DNA from: Vanilla planifolia | Lineage: Eukaryota > Streptophyta > Magnoliopsida > Asparagales > Orchidaceae | Length of the DNA: 64,000 nucleotides | Direction of reading: 5' to 3' | Assembly (NCBI GenBank): GCA_023846275.1 | Contig: CM043865.1 | Location: forward strand, 10,032,068-10,096,067 | In this document: positions 23,601 to 36,079 of the stretch, one piece after another | Layout: each line of letters starts with the position of its first letter | Numbering within the stretch: position 1 is the stretch's first letter | Made by a program: the position numbers and the translations under genes | Notes under the pieces: generated by a model | Database searches by the model: none | What the model was told of the DNA's origin: nothing | The model's input: only the letters and a program-made list of their open reading frames with translations

Positions 23601-24260
23601 CACATGCAGTCATATCATTTCTTGAACTGTAAGATTCATCTTTATTGCATAGATAAAGGTTTTAAACAATTAAAGGGAGACAAGAGTAACATATCCATGT
23701 GAATGAAATCAATTGACAAGCAAAGTCTCTGCATACAATATCATCAAGTCGCATGCTTTCCTGATCGAAGTAAGAGTTATGATGCATGGCGCTTACCAGA
23801 AGCGAAGAGACGCTGGCAAAGCCGAGTGTGGCATAGCGGCCGAAGTAAGTGTCGGAGAGGAAGGCTCCGAGAACCGGCGACAGGTTTGTTGTTCCACTGA
23901 AGACTTGAAGAAGAGTTGCCGAAGCGATGCTATTCATGTTAAATACGGTGGTGAGATACACCAATAGGTTTGCAGATGTTCCAATAGTCCCCAGCTTCTC
24001 AAATGTCTCATTTCCTGCTTCAATCAGAATAATTCAACAAAAACATTGAGAATTTTTGTTAAAGAAAAAGGAATGAACGAGTGAAAGAGGTGATGAAGTA
24101 AACTGTTGTGCGTACCTATAACATAAGGCATAGCTTTCCATCCCCTGTGTTTCACACAAGGTTGATCAAACCCATCCTTTTTCCACTCCAAGGCTAACGT
24201 CTTCTCTGCCGAACCATCATTCTCTCTCTTCTCCATCATTTCCTGTGCCTTTGAAGCCAT
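20648..24260 (-). CDS. NPF (NRT1/PTR) family proton-coupled transporter, NPF2-like
   Basis: Four exons read leftward: 24260-24116, 24014-23797, 22174-21621 and 21545-20648, with introns of 101, 1622 and 75 bp, all GT-AG, and phases that join without a stop. Total 1815 nt, 604 aa, the usual NPF length. The start ATG at 24260 has a GC after it and precedes the first family-like residues. Exon 1 ends in [10 protein letters not shown] and exon 2 begins [11 protein letters not shown], giving the ExxEK motif (E51, E54, K55) that couples transport to protons in TM1. Other family blocks include [32 protein letters not shown], and in exon 4 [12 protein letters not shown] and [13 protein letters not shown]. 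The family moves nitrate, peptides, glucosinolates or hormones across membranes. The best resemblance is to the NPF2 group (nitrate/glucosinolate carriers), which I judge from memory of conserved stretches; substrate is not predictable. The gene looks intact. Confidence 0.9.
22175..23796 (-). other. Large second intron of the NPF gene
   Basis: The 1.6-kb intron has a consensus donor (GTAAGC) and a TTTAACAG acceptor on the minus strand. It is very AT-rich and contains a tandem duplication at 23247-23458. The other two introns of this gene are about 0.1 kb. No ORF in it is credible. Confidence 0.8.
23247..23458. repeat. 106-bp tandem duplication inside the NPF intron
   Basis: Two adjacent copies begin ATTGATATCTAA-C/T-TG at 23247 and 23353 and end with CATTTAATAATGGCT. 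They are about 92-95% identical by eye, so the duplication is young. Confidence 0.85.
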
Positions 24261-24529
24261 ATTCTTGTCTCCTCCTTCTTGTCCTCTTGCAAGTTGCAAT
24301 TTTTTCTCTTCCCTTCTAGTCTCACTTCATGCCTTCTGCCCTCGAACCCTGTGGAGATATATGGAAGAGGTGAGGAGAGAGAAAAGAGGAAAAATTGAGG
24401 ACTACTTTCTTTCTTCCTGTGAAGTCCGGAAGGAGTAAAGTGGAGGATGATGGAAGGTCGTGATTGTACGAATTTTGATGGGGAAAGTCCAACGGCCGTT
24501 ATGCGAATGATTGATGCCATGTCATCACA

Positions 24530-26210
24530 GTCGAGGTTGGGATGAGCGTTTCGAACTCTAACACTGGCTGAAAGTGAGCTTTCGCGGCTGGTTCGAACGG
24601 TGTTTCATATTTCTCGAGTCTAAATACCTTTTTATCTTAATACTTTTCTTGAAAACTTGGCAAGGAATTATTATCTGCAACTTATATTTATTAAGCAATT
24701 TAACAAACATTTATATCAAAATAAGCAGAACAAGGCATATAGTGACGTCTATGAACCATCGTGTAAAAACGATCGGCTATGTGGTTTGTTCGACAGAATT
24801 TCGATCCTGCTAGTTTGGTGTCTTCGAGGAGATTTTTGTTATAATCTCAACAAAGAAAATAATATTATATAAATCATACAAAAATTATTTTCTACTCGAT
24901 GTAAAAGATATTTATTAAACGTTTAGACTTACCGTTTCAACAAAACTCCATACTCCACTCTATACCAATTATAAGTATATCATGAATAAGTTTGAACTAT
25001 ATATATATATATATATATATTAACTTAAACATATCTTTAAAAATTTCAAAAATAATTTATAGAATTATAATGATATATACTTTGATGTATTTATTTTGAT
25101 TGAATTTTTAAATTTACTTATAATAAATAAATCAAAAATTGAATTGACTTTAGCTTGATATTTAAGCTAAAACAAGAATTGAGGCTCAACTTGATGTGTC
25201 AAAAATTTGAACCCGATCAAGGTCGAATCAAAAAGTTTTGTTCTAATTATATACTAAAATTAAGATAATTTTAGATATTTATATATTTATCATTTGATTT
25301 GATTTTAATTTTATCGTTTCTTTATAGTAAAATTATATTCTTTTAACATTCTTTATGTTTTTGTCCAAACAATTGCTAGTCTTCTAGCAAAACAATCATT
25401 AATTTTTTTTTCCTAATTATGAACTTTCCCTTGAAGAAAAAATTATGTTCACAATGTAGTGCATGGAATTAGTTTTAAAAATTAATATGATATTAGAATT
25501 TAAATTTAGATGTGATAATTTTATCTTTATTTTCAACTTAAAGTATGTTATAAATAATACAAATTTAAAAGTATGGTGATTAATGTTAATATAGAGTATG
25601 ATAAAATTTTGAAGGATCATACTAAGTGAAATGATTCATTATTCACATAAAATTATTGTTGTATGATGATAAAGATGGATATATAATGCATAACAATATG
25701 AGAGTGTATTGTGAATAGCATAAATTTTGTATATACAGAGATTATAGTATGAGAGCATTGTCAAAAACATGTGACTATGTTATAGGTATGATGTGATAGT
25801 AATAATATTTTTTGATGTAAATAAATGCTAACTACCTTTTTGAGGGTTGTTAAAAAAACTATAAATATGAGGATCACATGAGGAAGTCTATGTGCATTAG
25901 AAATCCTAGTAGCGTTGTATCAAGAAAAAAATTTCGAACAACAGTGTAAAATTATGACAAAGCTTTTACTATTTTTAGAGTTTTGGTTGCAATAATTCCA
26001 AGTGCAAAAATGGATTTTCTCAAGCTTAGAATTCCTTGAAAATCTTTCTATTATTTGTTTGCCTTATGATTTTTTCATTTATTTTTATTATGTTTTACTT
26101 TGTTTTATTTTCCCATTAACTTCACTTTAGTTATTCTTTTGTTTTAAGAGATGAGTGGTATAGTCATCAAGAGTCAAGTATAAGAGATTAAGCATGATAC
26201 TTGCATTGTG
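24530..26210. other. Intergenic AT-rich sequence upstream of the NPF gene
   Basis: It should contain the NPF promoter just right of 24520, but no TATA box is convincing. An (AT)n microsatellite lies at about 24999-25020. Sequence at 25855-26050 (ACTATAAATATGAGG, then a transcript-like tract) resembles an LTR promoter, weakly. No gene is supported. Confidence 0.5.
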
Positions 26211-26218
26211 AAGTTTGT

Positions 26219-26694
26219 ATGCAACCAAATTAGATTTTGTGTCATTACATCTACAACAAAAGAAAAAATAGAAACATATAGGCTAATTTGGTACAATTGT
26301 TGTTGAATATTAAACTAATTAATAAAAACTATTTTTTAATATTAAAAAGTTGTCTATTTTATAAGACATTGTTGATAAGTAGTTAGTTCTAAATATTTTG
26401 TCCAAACTATTATTGTTTTTATTAAAAGTAATAGTAAAATAATAATATGAGCTTTTATGCTACTAAATTAGGTTTTTGGCATTTCATCTACAAACAATAA
26501 GAACATATAGCTTGGTTTTGGTAAATTATTGCTTGAGCATTATGCTAATTATAGAAAATTTGTTTAAACAAAGTATCATTTTAAAGTATTATTAAAGATT
26601 TATTTTTTTCTAATATATTGGTGTTGAGTAGTAAATTTTGAAGACTATGAACAAACTATTTTTTGTTAAAATAAAACATTTAACATGATTTAAA
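26219..26694. repeat. Imperfect tandem duplication, period about 238 bp
   Basis: Copies at about 26219-26456 and 26457-26694 share ACCAAATTAG/ACTAAATTAG, CATCTACAA, AACATATAG, the ATTAAAG/ATTAAAA block and AACTATT-x-TTGTT near the ends. There is no coding content. Confidence 0.65.
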
Positions 26695-26699
26695 TAATT

Positions 26700-29600
26700 T
26701 TGGGATTTGCAAAAAATTATTTTTAATAAATTAATACATTACCGAAAAAAATTAGTCATTTCACTAGTTTATGACTAAACTACTATCTCACTACCATCCC
26801 TGAAAAGATTCAAATTTGTCCGCTCAATACGTGGTTAATTGACTATTCTGTATATGTCTACATCATAGCAAATTATTGTCATCAATACACAACATTATAA
26901 TATTTACATAAAAACTAAGAAATAAAAAATATAATAAAAAAATTCCAAATATTAAACAGAACAATAAATTTCAAATGTTTTTTTCCTTTTTTTTAATTAT
27001 AAATCCGTAAAACGGAGAGTGACTTCGCTGAACTACGCACCACGGTTTGAAAACGTGAACCCACCACGTGAAATTTAATACTCGTGTCCATCACTTTGAA
27101 ACTTGGGTACAACCAAACAAAGGATCAATCTTTTTTCCCCTTGTTTTTAGCAGAACCAAAATTGAAAAGCATAGCATCGTTTCCCGTTTGGCCACGAGTT
27201 TTGGTTAAGATATGATCATGTGGATGAATCGTACGATTTTTTAATATCTTTGCATAATTTGATTTGGACCCGCACTAAACTTGAGCGTGTAAGGCTCGAC
27301 AACGGCTGGTCTTGACCGGTCAACCATGAGGTCGGCAAGGCTTAGAACCAAAATAATTTATACTAGTGTTGAATTTTATTGAATAATTTTCGCCAATTAT
27401 TTGACAAAAAAAGAACAAAATTCTATAATTTCGCTTAAAGTGGCCGGTTCCAATGATTGCCTTGCCAGGCTAATCAACGAGTCAACTTGGACCGACCTCC
27501 CCAGAATAAAACAATAGGGCACATTCAAAAGTACGCAAAGGATAACACTTCTAAACCAAATTGTCTACAATAAACACAACAAATGCATAATTAAAGGGTC
27601 AAAAATCTGACGTTTGCAAGGTTTAATAAGCTCTCATAAAGGCTTGTGTACCATTAAAAAATCAACAATTACACAATGCAGGTTTGGATGAATTACACAA
27701 CCCCTTATTAAAGGTTGTTCAGCTCCATATGTACCATAATTGATAGATATGAGATGAGCCAAATGAGGTTAGGTTCCTCATCTTTAACGACAATTATTTG
27801 ATAACATAACATATTTTGCATAACTCTAAGCATTCATATGATCCACACTATTATATTGCATCAAATCATAACTTCAAAACATGATTTATGAATCCGAATC
27901 TTCATCTCTTTAACATATATAATTGTTGGGTTTAAGACATACCAAAAAAGAGAGATTAAATTGATGTTACATAATTAAATGAAATCCTTTTACAAGCAAA
28001 AGCTTCTAAAACATTTTATGATACTATCACAACCCTTTTCTAATTTTTTTGTAGATTTTAAAAAATTATCAAGTCGAGTACTTTTCTAATACTATAAATA
28101 AAACAAGAATAAAAAAATAAAAAATAAGACACTAAAACCTTCAAACTTACGTTCACCCTCAAACAATCTGCTTGACACGACTATCCAAATCACTATTTCG
28201 TCACAACAAAGTAGAAAAACCTAATTACAAACTAATATTTTTTATGAATCAACCACAACCTAAATAACCCACACATAATGTCAAGAAATAAGACCAAAAA
28301 CTTCATGCATCTATGACCCAAAATTGGGCTAAAAGAATCAAAATAAAATAACTAATATAAAACACAAATTCACACTATGATAAACAAAATATCACCTTAT
28401 TATAGATTAAGCAATACATCAAACAACATATTAAAAGCTTTGTGATGAAAGTCCCTTCAACTATCTTCTTTGCATGTGGAGACATTGCAAAGATAACTTC
28501 CAACTTGCTAGAGGACACTCAAATATGTTTCTAATCTATCCTTCAACTTTCATCAATCATATTTTATAGCTTTGAAAGGTTTATAACAGATAACTACATA
28601 GAAGCCTTACAAAAACAATCTCCAATAACTGTAAACCTTTTTCAACAATTGAATTTATCAAAAACCTACCCATAATGGCGTTACAATTATTTTTAATGCA
28701 ACCACATCATTTTCTCGAGTTTCAGGCATGTGCGACATGTTGGTGCACATAGCTACGGCTGCACATAGCATATAGCACAACAAGGGAATGCACGAGTAGT
28801 GCAGCTAACACAGATTCTGCTACACCATGATAATTATAATAATTTGAATATTTTCTAAGATACTTTATAAATGCTTAAAGAAGTTATGATAATGCTTTAT
28901 TTTCTTTTAAAAAAATATGCAAAATGAATATTTTTAAAATTTTAAAAGTAATAAATTTTTTTATCATATCGTATGACTAGTGTGTAGTACCGTAGAAATG
29001 TTTTCAGTTTTCTTCTTTATGCAATGATTAAATATCCTTAAATCATCGTATTATTTGTTAAAATATTAGCATACCATACGAAAGTTTCGGGATAACGCGA
29101 TTATGACTCTCCATATGCATTGAAATAAAATCATATTGTATAAAGTTCTCAAGATTTCAATGTTAACGAGACTATATAGTATACAATGATTCTCTAACCT
29201 ATTGGATTCTTTATATACACTCTTAATAAATATCACGTAACATCTAATACTAAGATTTATTATTTGAATTGAATAGCATGTTAGCTTAATCGTTCAGTTA
29301 TCACAAAGCTAATTATGCCCTTTGAAATGTATTTCGTATCTTATGATCAATACAAATTTTAATTATTGATTATTTAATTTTCAACTCAAATTGTACATTA
29401 ACACAAAAAAAAATTTATAGAATTTGAATTATTCTTAACATCCTTCAAAGACATGCAACTAAAATTATCAATACATGTTTTCCTAAATCATATGCATGCA
29501 TAATGCTATGCTAATTCTTAAATTAGTTATTAATCTTACTTTCAATCTTTGCATATATCCTAAGACATGCAACCCTTTGATAAGCATATTGGACATATAG

Positions 29601-30100
29601 AACTTCAAGATGGATGACCATCATCTTCTTGTTTTCTTTTAGTTTGATTTGTAGTTTTTAAGATTTGATCCATCCTTATCATGACAAGTGATTTTCTTTA
29701 TCTACTTATCTCTAAATAACTTATAACATATTAAATAAACGTATTTGATCATAAATTATTACTTAAATGATTTGTTATTATCAAAATACTATACATGTCT
29801 TAAGACTCATGGAGTTCAATACTAACGATTATTCTCATTGAACTATAGTCCAACCAATTAAGCACTACTATGAACCAATTATAAGAATAAGCAAAGGGTT
29901 TATTACAACATTCCATCTCTTTCTAAGCAAATCACAAACAAAAAAAATTATTTATGTTCATATTTTAGACTCCTAATATAAGAAAAATCTGTTGAAGTGT
30001 ATTTGTCTCAACGAATTCCTATAGGACAAACTTCACACAAAAATTTAACAATTAGTCAAGAACAATATAACATAGAACAACTTGGCACAAAATAAACGAG
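26700..30100. other. Intergenic sequence, no supported gene
   Basis: A slightly GC-richer patch at 27000-27500 contains CCACCACGTG (G-box core CACGTG near 27066) and GGTCTTGACCGGTCAACC. These could be promoter or MITE remnants but are attached to no gene. The rest is AT-rich with only short, broken frames. Confidence 0.45.
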
Positions 30101-31130
30101 TCCACATAGGTAAACATGCTTTCCCAAACTAACCAAATGCATCATTTATGTGGGCTCTAGAAGTTAAACAATTAACACGTGATGCCATTAATAGCCATAC
30201 ATTTAGTCTTTAGATTTCCTATGCTCAAGTCAGTAACTTCAAACACCACAATTTGCTTCCTTTCAACTTGCCATTATCTCGGGAGAAGCTATTCTACGTA
30301 TGAAAAATCGGTGGGACCAAGAATACGACTAACAAGAAAGCTGAACGAGAAGAACAAATGTGATCGAGAACTGATAAGACTTCCGAAAGGTTTCCATAAG
30401 GTTTTAAGCGACATAAAATGAAAGAATGTCTACATAGTTATAGTAGGTTCATGAAATGAATAGAAGACCTCACAAACATGAAATGAAATTAATGCTTCAA
30501 AGGAAAGTTATAATTTGCAAGGATGCACAACTTACGTCATGTAATCCAAAAAGCATTTCAGGTGTGAAGTAAAAAAGTAGAGTGGATCATGCTAAGCAAT
30601 GGGTGGTAAACCTATAAAAGGGTTGAATATGGACCAGAGCCGACAGGAGATAGATCCAAAATATAGTTAAATGGATCATTTATCAGATACATTTAATTGA
30701 CTCAGAATCTGATCCAATATGTTTAAATTAAAAGGATAACCAACAGATCGACTAGGACCTAATTCATTTTACAACAATTATGCCAAGCTCAAGTCACTGC
30801 TAGAAAGCTCTAGGACGATAGCCATGCCATTATGATGAGCTGAAAGAGATCACTCTACAGATGACAAAGGAAGCTTGACTAAAGCAAGTTGATGTCTCGA
30901 CTCAGACAAACTGGAGGAATGAAAGAACTTTCTCAATAAAAATAGAGACTACTTTGGCAAGCTAAATCAAAATGCCTGTCCAGTTTAGCCTTATGAGTAG
31001 CAAGCATATCACATAAGCAATCAGCACAAATGTAAACCCTTGCCAATAAAGCTTCAAAGAGAATGAAGTCTAATGATCTGATACAATAGATAAATATATA
31101 GATAAATAAATGCATTTACGTATGCAAGTG

Positions 31131-31381
31131 TGTGTCTATTTATTATTTGTGAATTCTCAGGAATAAATAAATCATATGTATTAAGATATATATATATATA
31201 TGGAGAGATGCATTTGATGAAGATGAAACATAAATAAGTGATGTCTTAGACAGTTCTTCATGAATGAACACATAAGTCTGTCTATTTATTATATATGAAT
31301 CAACAGGAATATATATATCATATCTATGAGTATATAGGGAGTGAAATATTTGATGAAGATGAAACATAAATAAGTATTTTC
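31131..31381. repeat. Tandem duplication, period about 147 bp
   Basis: GTCTATTTATTA starts at 31133 and 31280, and TTTGATGAAGATGAAACATA appears in both copies, preceded by an AT microsatellite in the first. Confidence 0.8.
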
Positions 31382-32889
31382 CTGCTTGAAAAATTTCTGT
31401 ATGAATTATCACATATTGTTGTTCTCATTTCATTTATATTTTCCAATATAGGCTTCTGAATTAATGAGACGTTTGACCTAATTACAAAATACAAAGGATA
31501 TTGGATCAAATCCACAACCACCCCAATCGATCTAACTATTGAGCTAATTTGAATTTGTTTCTGTTTGGATATAAATTGAGGTCGATTCGACTTAAATCCA
31601 ACCCATTTGCAGACCTAGAGGATGTATAGAATCATGCAAATTAATAACAAACATGAATCATTCCAAGCATCAAAAACCTGAATCATGCAATTTTATGGTA
31701 TGGGGTACAGTTAAATTGAATGCTACTTGTGGGGAACATTGAATCACGTTGAATACATCTAGAATACCATTTACAAAAGGGCCAAAGCAGATCTTCAACC
31801 ACTAAGGATAGAGCTAAACATTCCAAAGTTAAGTCAGTATTATATTGTTTGATACAAGAATGTAATACCAAAATAAGCCAACAATGTTTGACTTGAGGCA
31901 ACATAGATCATGTTGAATAAATGGAATACAGAAAAGTACCTTGTTAGTAACCACAAAGCGTATCCTAGAGTGTTATAATTAGTGTTGTTTGCTGAAGTTG
32001 AGATTGCCATGAATAAAAGAGCTTAAATAATTATGCTAGTAAATGAGGGCACCTCCACAAAGTTCACCTTTCTAATAAAAAATGCTAGCTTGAAGAGATT
32101 TAAAAAAATATATCAGTGCACGACTCTTTCATCTCAACAATTCAATCAACCCTTTTAAGTATAGTTTCACATGTGCCACAGTAGCACATCACATTAGAGG
32201 AACGAAATCCTCTTATATCACATCTTATGGCAGCAGCATACGAGATGCTAGTCACTCAAATTTCATGTGGAACTTTGTTTGGTGAGCATTCTTTCACATC
32301 TCAGCAAAGCACCAAAAGAACGTTGGCATGAAAAATGATTAGAGGTTATGTAATAATCAAACATAACATTGCATTATGGGCTTTAAGAAGACAAGAAGAG
32401 CTGATTTCCATGTAGTACAAATAATGTCTCCCTGAGGGGAACCCTAGAAATCTTATGCCAAGAAAAGCGCTCAAAGAAATCCCTTTTGGCAAAATGTACT
32501 TGCTCAACAAGGCTTACCTAGCTATCAACCAAGTACATTGGTTGCAAAAATACTTTTGAATAACATAAGTTAAATAAAACAACTACGAGAAGAGCTAAGG
32601 GTCAAGACAATTTCAGGACATAACTTGCAGACAGAAAAACAAACTTGCACAACCTACGCAAGATTGGATCTTAATGATCAGGCAATTGGAGGTGATTCTT
32701 AATGCCTTAGACTACTAAAACCTACTCACTCCATATTAATGGGGCTATTTAAGTGTTTAAAGTTTGTGAGACATAATTGAATATCACAAATTATAATAAC
32801 TTTGTTTTAACATGTAAAATGAATAAAATACAAATAAACACAATCTTCATCATTGGCATTACAACCTCACAAACAAGAGAATTAAAAAT

Positions 32890-33325
32890 ACCTAGTTCTA
32901 CTTCATCTATTCAGCTTGCAAGCTTGCAAGCTTGCAACCATTCAACCTTCCCTTGAATTTCTTATATGGCATAAAATGTGCTAAATGTCTTTTCTTGTTT
33001 TCTACTTCATAGAATAAAATATATGGAAGAATTGTACAAATGAGCAATCCAAAATAACACCATCTAATAAATTTGACCCATGTTTTTATAAATGAAGTAC
33101 CTAGAACCATCTACTTTATCTATTTTGTTTGCAAGCTTGCAACTACTCAACATTCCTTCGAATTTCCTATATGTAAAGGATGTTAAAGATTTTTTTTATT
33201 GTGTACTACACAACATAAAATATATAGAAGAATTGTTAACCACATATTTATCCATGTTGTATAAATGAGCAATCCAAATTAACACCATCTAATAACTTTT
33301 AACCCATGCTCCTATAAATGAGTAG
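32890..33325. repeat. Tandem duplication, period about 213-225 bp, with a diverged third copy
   Basis: Shared words are GCAAGCTTGCAA (about 32923 and 33131) and GAGCAATCCAAA followed by ACACCATCTAATAA (33042 and 33267). A third, more diverged copy lies at about 35310-35500 (AATAATCCAAAATACCACC, then CCTGCAACC). The GCAAGCTT core is itself repeated at 32918-32935. Confidence 0.8.
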
Positions 33326-35761
33326 ACCAAGTCGATGAAATCATCATCATTGGCACTAGATCAATACTTAACATGGCACTACATCAATACCTACTTCTCT
33401 CAATACCTACCATATCTATGCATTAAACCAGCAACCTCATAATCAGAGGCCACAAGAAAAAACCTAGCAAGCAAAGGGCAAATGAAAAGGGCATTCGCAA
33501 AACATATAAGGAGGTCACAAAAAGTAGTCGAATGCAAAGAACATTGACATTACACACAATCCTCACAGGAACTTGCACATGCAAGTTGCCAACAAACCTT
33601 GTATGTGATAGTCACCATAACACCTTGTAGGCAATGGTGACTAGAAACCTTATGGGTAAAATTTGCAAGAACACTTCATGAGTAAATGTCACAAGCACAT
33701 GTTATACAAGCTTCCTAAGCTATAGATGAAAAAACCAGGATCACATGTATTAATCACAAAAAGGGGTTGTTTGGTTCATTATTATTTAGATAACTTTGAC
33801 ATCTAGACATCAGTGCTATCTTTTTACATGCCAATGTTAATGAAAACTTGTCGATATTTCTTTATTATTTAAACATAACACAATTCAAATAGCCTCTCAT
33901 TCTTATTTTTATTACCAAGATAACTAACATCTAGATGTCGCTCAAATTTTTTAGTAAGATCTATATGACATTTTTTAATAGAATAATCATAATTTTTAAC
34001 AATATTATATAAAGATATTGGTACTTCAAATCTTTAAATAATATTACAAGAAATAATAATGTCATTAAAACAAATGCCCCCTAAATTCAGTGAAAAAATG
34101 AACCCCCAGATTAACCGAGTGCATTATTTATATCGAACTCAAGGAGGTGAACAATTAACATTGGATAATATTTATAACAATAAAAACTAGACTTTGGATT
34201 TGCAATAATGGTCAATATGACAACTTTCACACCAAATGAGTTGCTTCCTTTAATTTAAAATAATAAAAAAAGACGGTATGCTATATACAAAAATTTGTGG
34301 AGTGAAAACACAAAGCATCTAATTAGTTGGAAGGCTTAGGAGAAGAATGCACTAGATAAAGATGTCGTTCGTCATCCTGGATGATGTAAGATGACCTTAA
34401 AAGGCATGAAGAAAAAAGTTTGATTGCACTGTTATTGCTATTTTAAAGGAGTAAAATTATCAAGCATACTCACATTTGAATGATATCAGTGTTTAATTAA
34501 GGACTTCTAATTCATTGGAGGCACAAATTGGGTCATCCAAAATTATTAAGGTATGTGATAGTAATGGAAGCAAAAGGAAGAGTGGATCATGTCATCACAT
34601 GTAACAAGAGAAATGAACCATGTCATGCAATCAATTGAGGTACATGAAAGTTGGATCATACTTATGGAGCAAAAGATCTAGTTGAATTTTGGGGTGGTCT
34701 GGTCTCAATTGGTTTTAACATTAGAAACGCCTACATTCCATTCTAAAAAGATTAGTTTTACAGGGTTTTCCTTTCATCTAAAAGAGGGGCGAACATCTTA
34801 GAGTTTTAGTCAACCTTTCCAAATATATTTTGTAATGCTCCATTGTGGCATGCCATATAAGAGTGGCAGAGTCCTCCTATTCCCCCTCCTTGGAATGAAG
34901 CTTCAACAATGCTTGATGATCAAGATATGGGTAGCTCACTTTGCTCATTGACCAATGTTTTGATTCTCAACAAGAAAGATTAGAGCATTCAACATGAAAA
35001 TTAATCCAAGGTTGATGTCTTGGACCTTGGCAAAAGAATCGATCATTGACTAGTTTGGATGATATTTGACCAAGAAGACTCAAATTCTCTGAGCAGAGTG
35101 CCAAATAAAAGCATTCTTGGCAACAAATATAAACTTTACTGAAAAAGCATTACCAAGTCTATCGACCAAATAACATGGTGGTAACAAATATTTAAAACAG
35201 ATGTTAAAACACAACTTGCAAGGAAGGATATAATCAAAGACAAATTGAAGGATCAAAAATGTAGATGACATAGGAACCTCGAAGGACCTTGGCCAAAAGG
35301 CATGACTTGGTGTATAAAAGAATAATCCAAAATACCACCATAATCGCCACCGGTGCTACATTCTGCAAAAAAAGTGAATTCAAAATTTCTATGACTATCC
35401 GATATATCTATCCAACTTTCGTAGCCTGCAACCAGCCTAACCTTTCCCTCAGAATTCTCATATTATGTAAAATATGCAACGTAGTACCTCACTTCTCTCA
35501 CTGCCAATCACAAAGATATGTGAAACTTGAAAATGCGTCAAACAACATATAGGAAGAGAATAATCGAAATTTAGCAAAAACAAACCAGCAGTCTTACTTA
35601 GGCGTCTTTTTTTCCTTAAAAAATGCTTAGTACTCTGTTTTATAACACCTTCAGATCCGTAATTATGGAATCACAGATTTACCCAGCTCGATTCCATCGA
35701 GTAGCATTAAAAGAAAAAATCCATCGTGAGAAAAGAAAAAAACCTAACTCGATCAGAGGAT

Positions 35762-35926
35762 TTAGAGTTCCAGCTTGAGTTCTTCCTTTTCCTTGTTGAG
35801 CAAGTGAAGAATATAGGGAGTGAGACGGATGACAGTGACCCAAGCCCCCACGATAGCCAAATGCCTCTTGAGTTGCCTGTATGCCGTCGCCTTGTCCGGC
35901 CTCTGCGGGATCGCTCCGAGAAACAT
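35762..35926 (-). CDS. TOM6: TOM6, small subunit of the mitochondrial outer-membrane translocase
   Basis: A single-exon frame of 54 codons runs from ATG at 35926 to TAA at 35762. It begins MFLGAIPQRPDKATAYRQL and carries the plant TOM6 pattern: MF-G near the start, PDKA-A, QL-x2-H, a hydrophobic segment with G-WV and IR-x2-PY-L (about residues 24-43), and a charged tail with K-x-ELK. Plant TOM6 proteins are also 54 residues with this layout. TOM6 is a tail-anchored accessory subunit that stabilises the TOM40 import pore. The leader and promoter carry a telo box and site II motifs (separate entry), as is usual for nuclear genes of mitochondrial proteins. The plus strand here also holds open frames, but those have no family match. 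Being under 60 codons, it is easily missed. Confidence 0.87.
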   Translation of the reverse strand: MFLGAIPQRPDKATAYRQLKRHLAIVGAWVTVIRLTPYILHLLNKEKEELKLEL

Positions 35927-35975
35927 CTTCCTCCTGCTTTGGAAACCCTGGGGTCGGATTGCTCCGCGCGCGTCG

Positions 35976-36069
35976 AAACCCTAAACTAAACGATGATACA
36001 GATCATCATTTGGCGAGCCCATGGCCTTTATTTCGGTCTGATAATGATATTAAAAAGGCCCGTGGCCCA
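35976..36069 (-). promoter_or_regulatory. Telo box and site II elements of the TOM6 promoter/leader
   Basis: AAACCCTAA lies at 35976-35984 (plus strand), 50 bp upstream of the TOM6 ATG. TGGGCT (minus strand, 36016-36021) and TGGGCC (minus strand, 36064-36069) follow upstream. Site II motifs (TGGGCC/T), bound by TCP factors, together with a telo box are a known pairing in plant promoters of ribosomal and mitochondrial protein genes that are active in dividing cells. The motifs are seen; their function here is inferred. Confidence 0.65.
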
Positions 36070-36079
36070 TCTATTGTTC

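Larger units (their letters stand above)
30100..35500. repeat. Three degenerate direct copies of an unidentified 1-1.5-kb repeat
   Basis: Colinear similarity links about 30115-31100 to 34105-35200. Examples are AACAATTAAC at 30168 and near 34150; TTGCTTCCTTT at about 30253 and 34239; AGAGTGGATCATG at about 30580 and 34580; and the GTAAAC...CCAATAAAGC against ATAAAC...AAAAAGCATTACC block near 31030 and 35120. A third copy shares CAATCAACC...CACATGTGCC against GTCAACC...ATTGTGGCATGCC (32145 and 34810) and TTGGCAAAATGTACTTG (32490). All copies are non-coding and heavily diverged. Family unknown. Confidence 0.5.

Noticed and set aside
23402..23605. 67-codon frame in the NPF intron as an extra gene
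   Set aside because: Lies within the second intron, has no motif, and overlaps the 106-bp duplication.
35726..35989. 87-codon plus-strand frame over the TOM6 locus
   Set aside because: No family match, while the minus strand gives TOM6 with the right length and promoter motifs.
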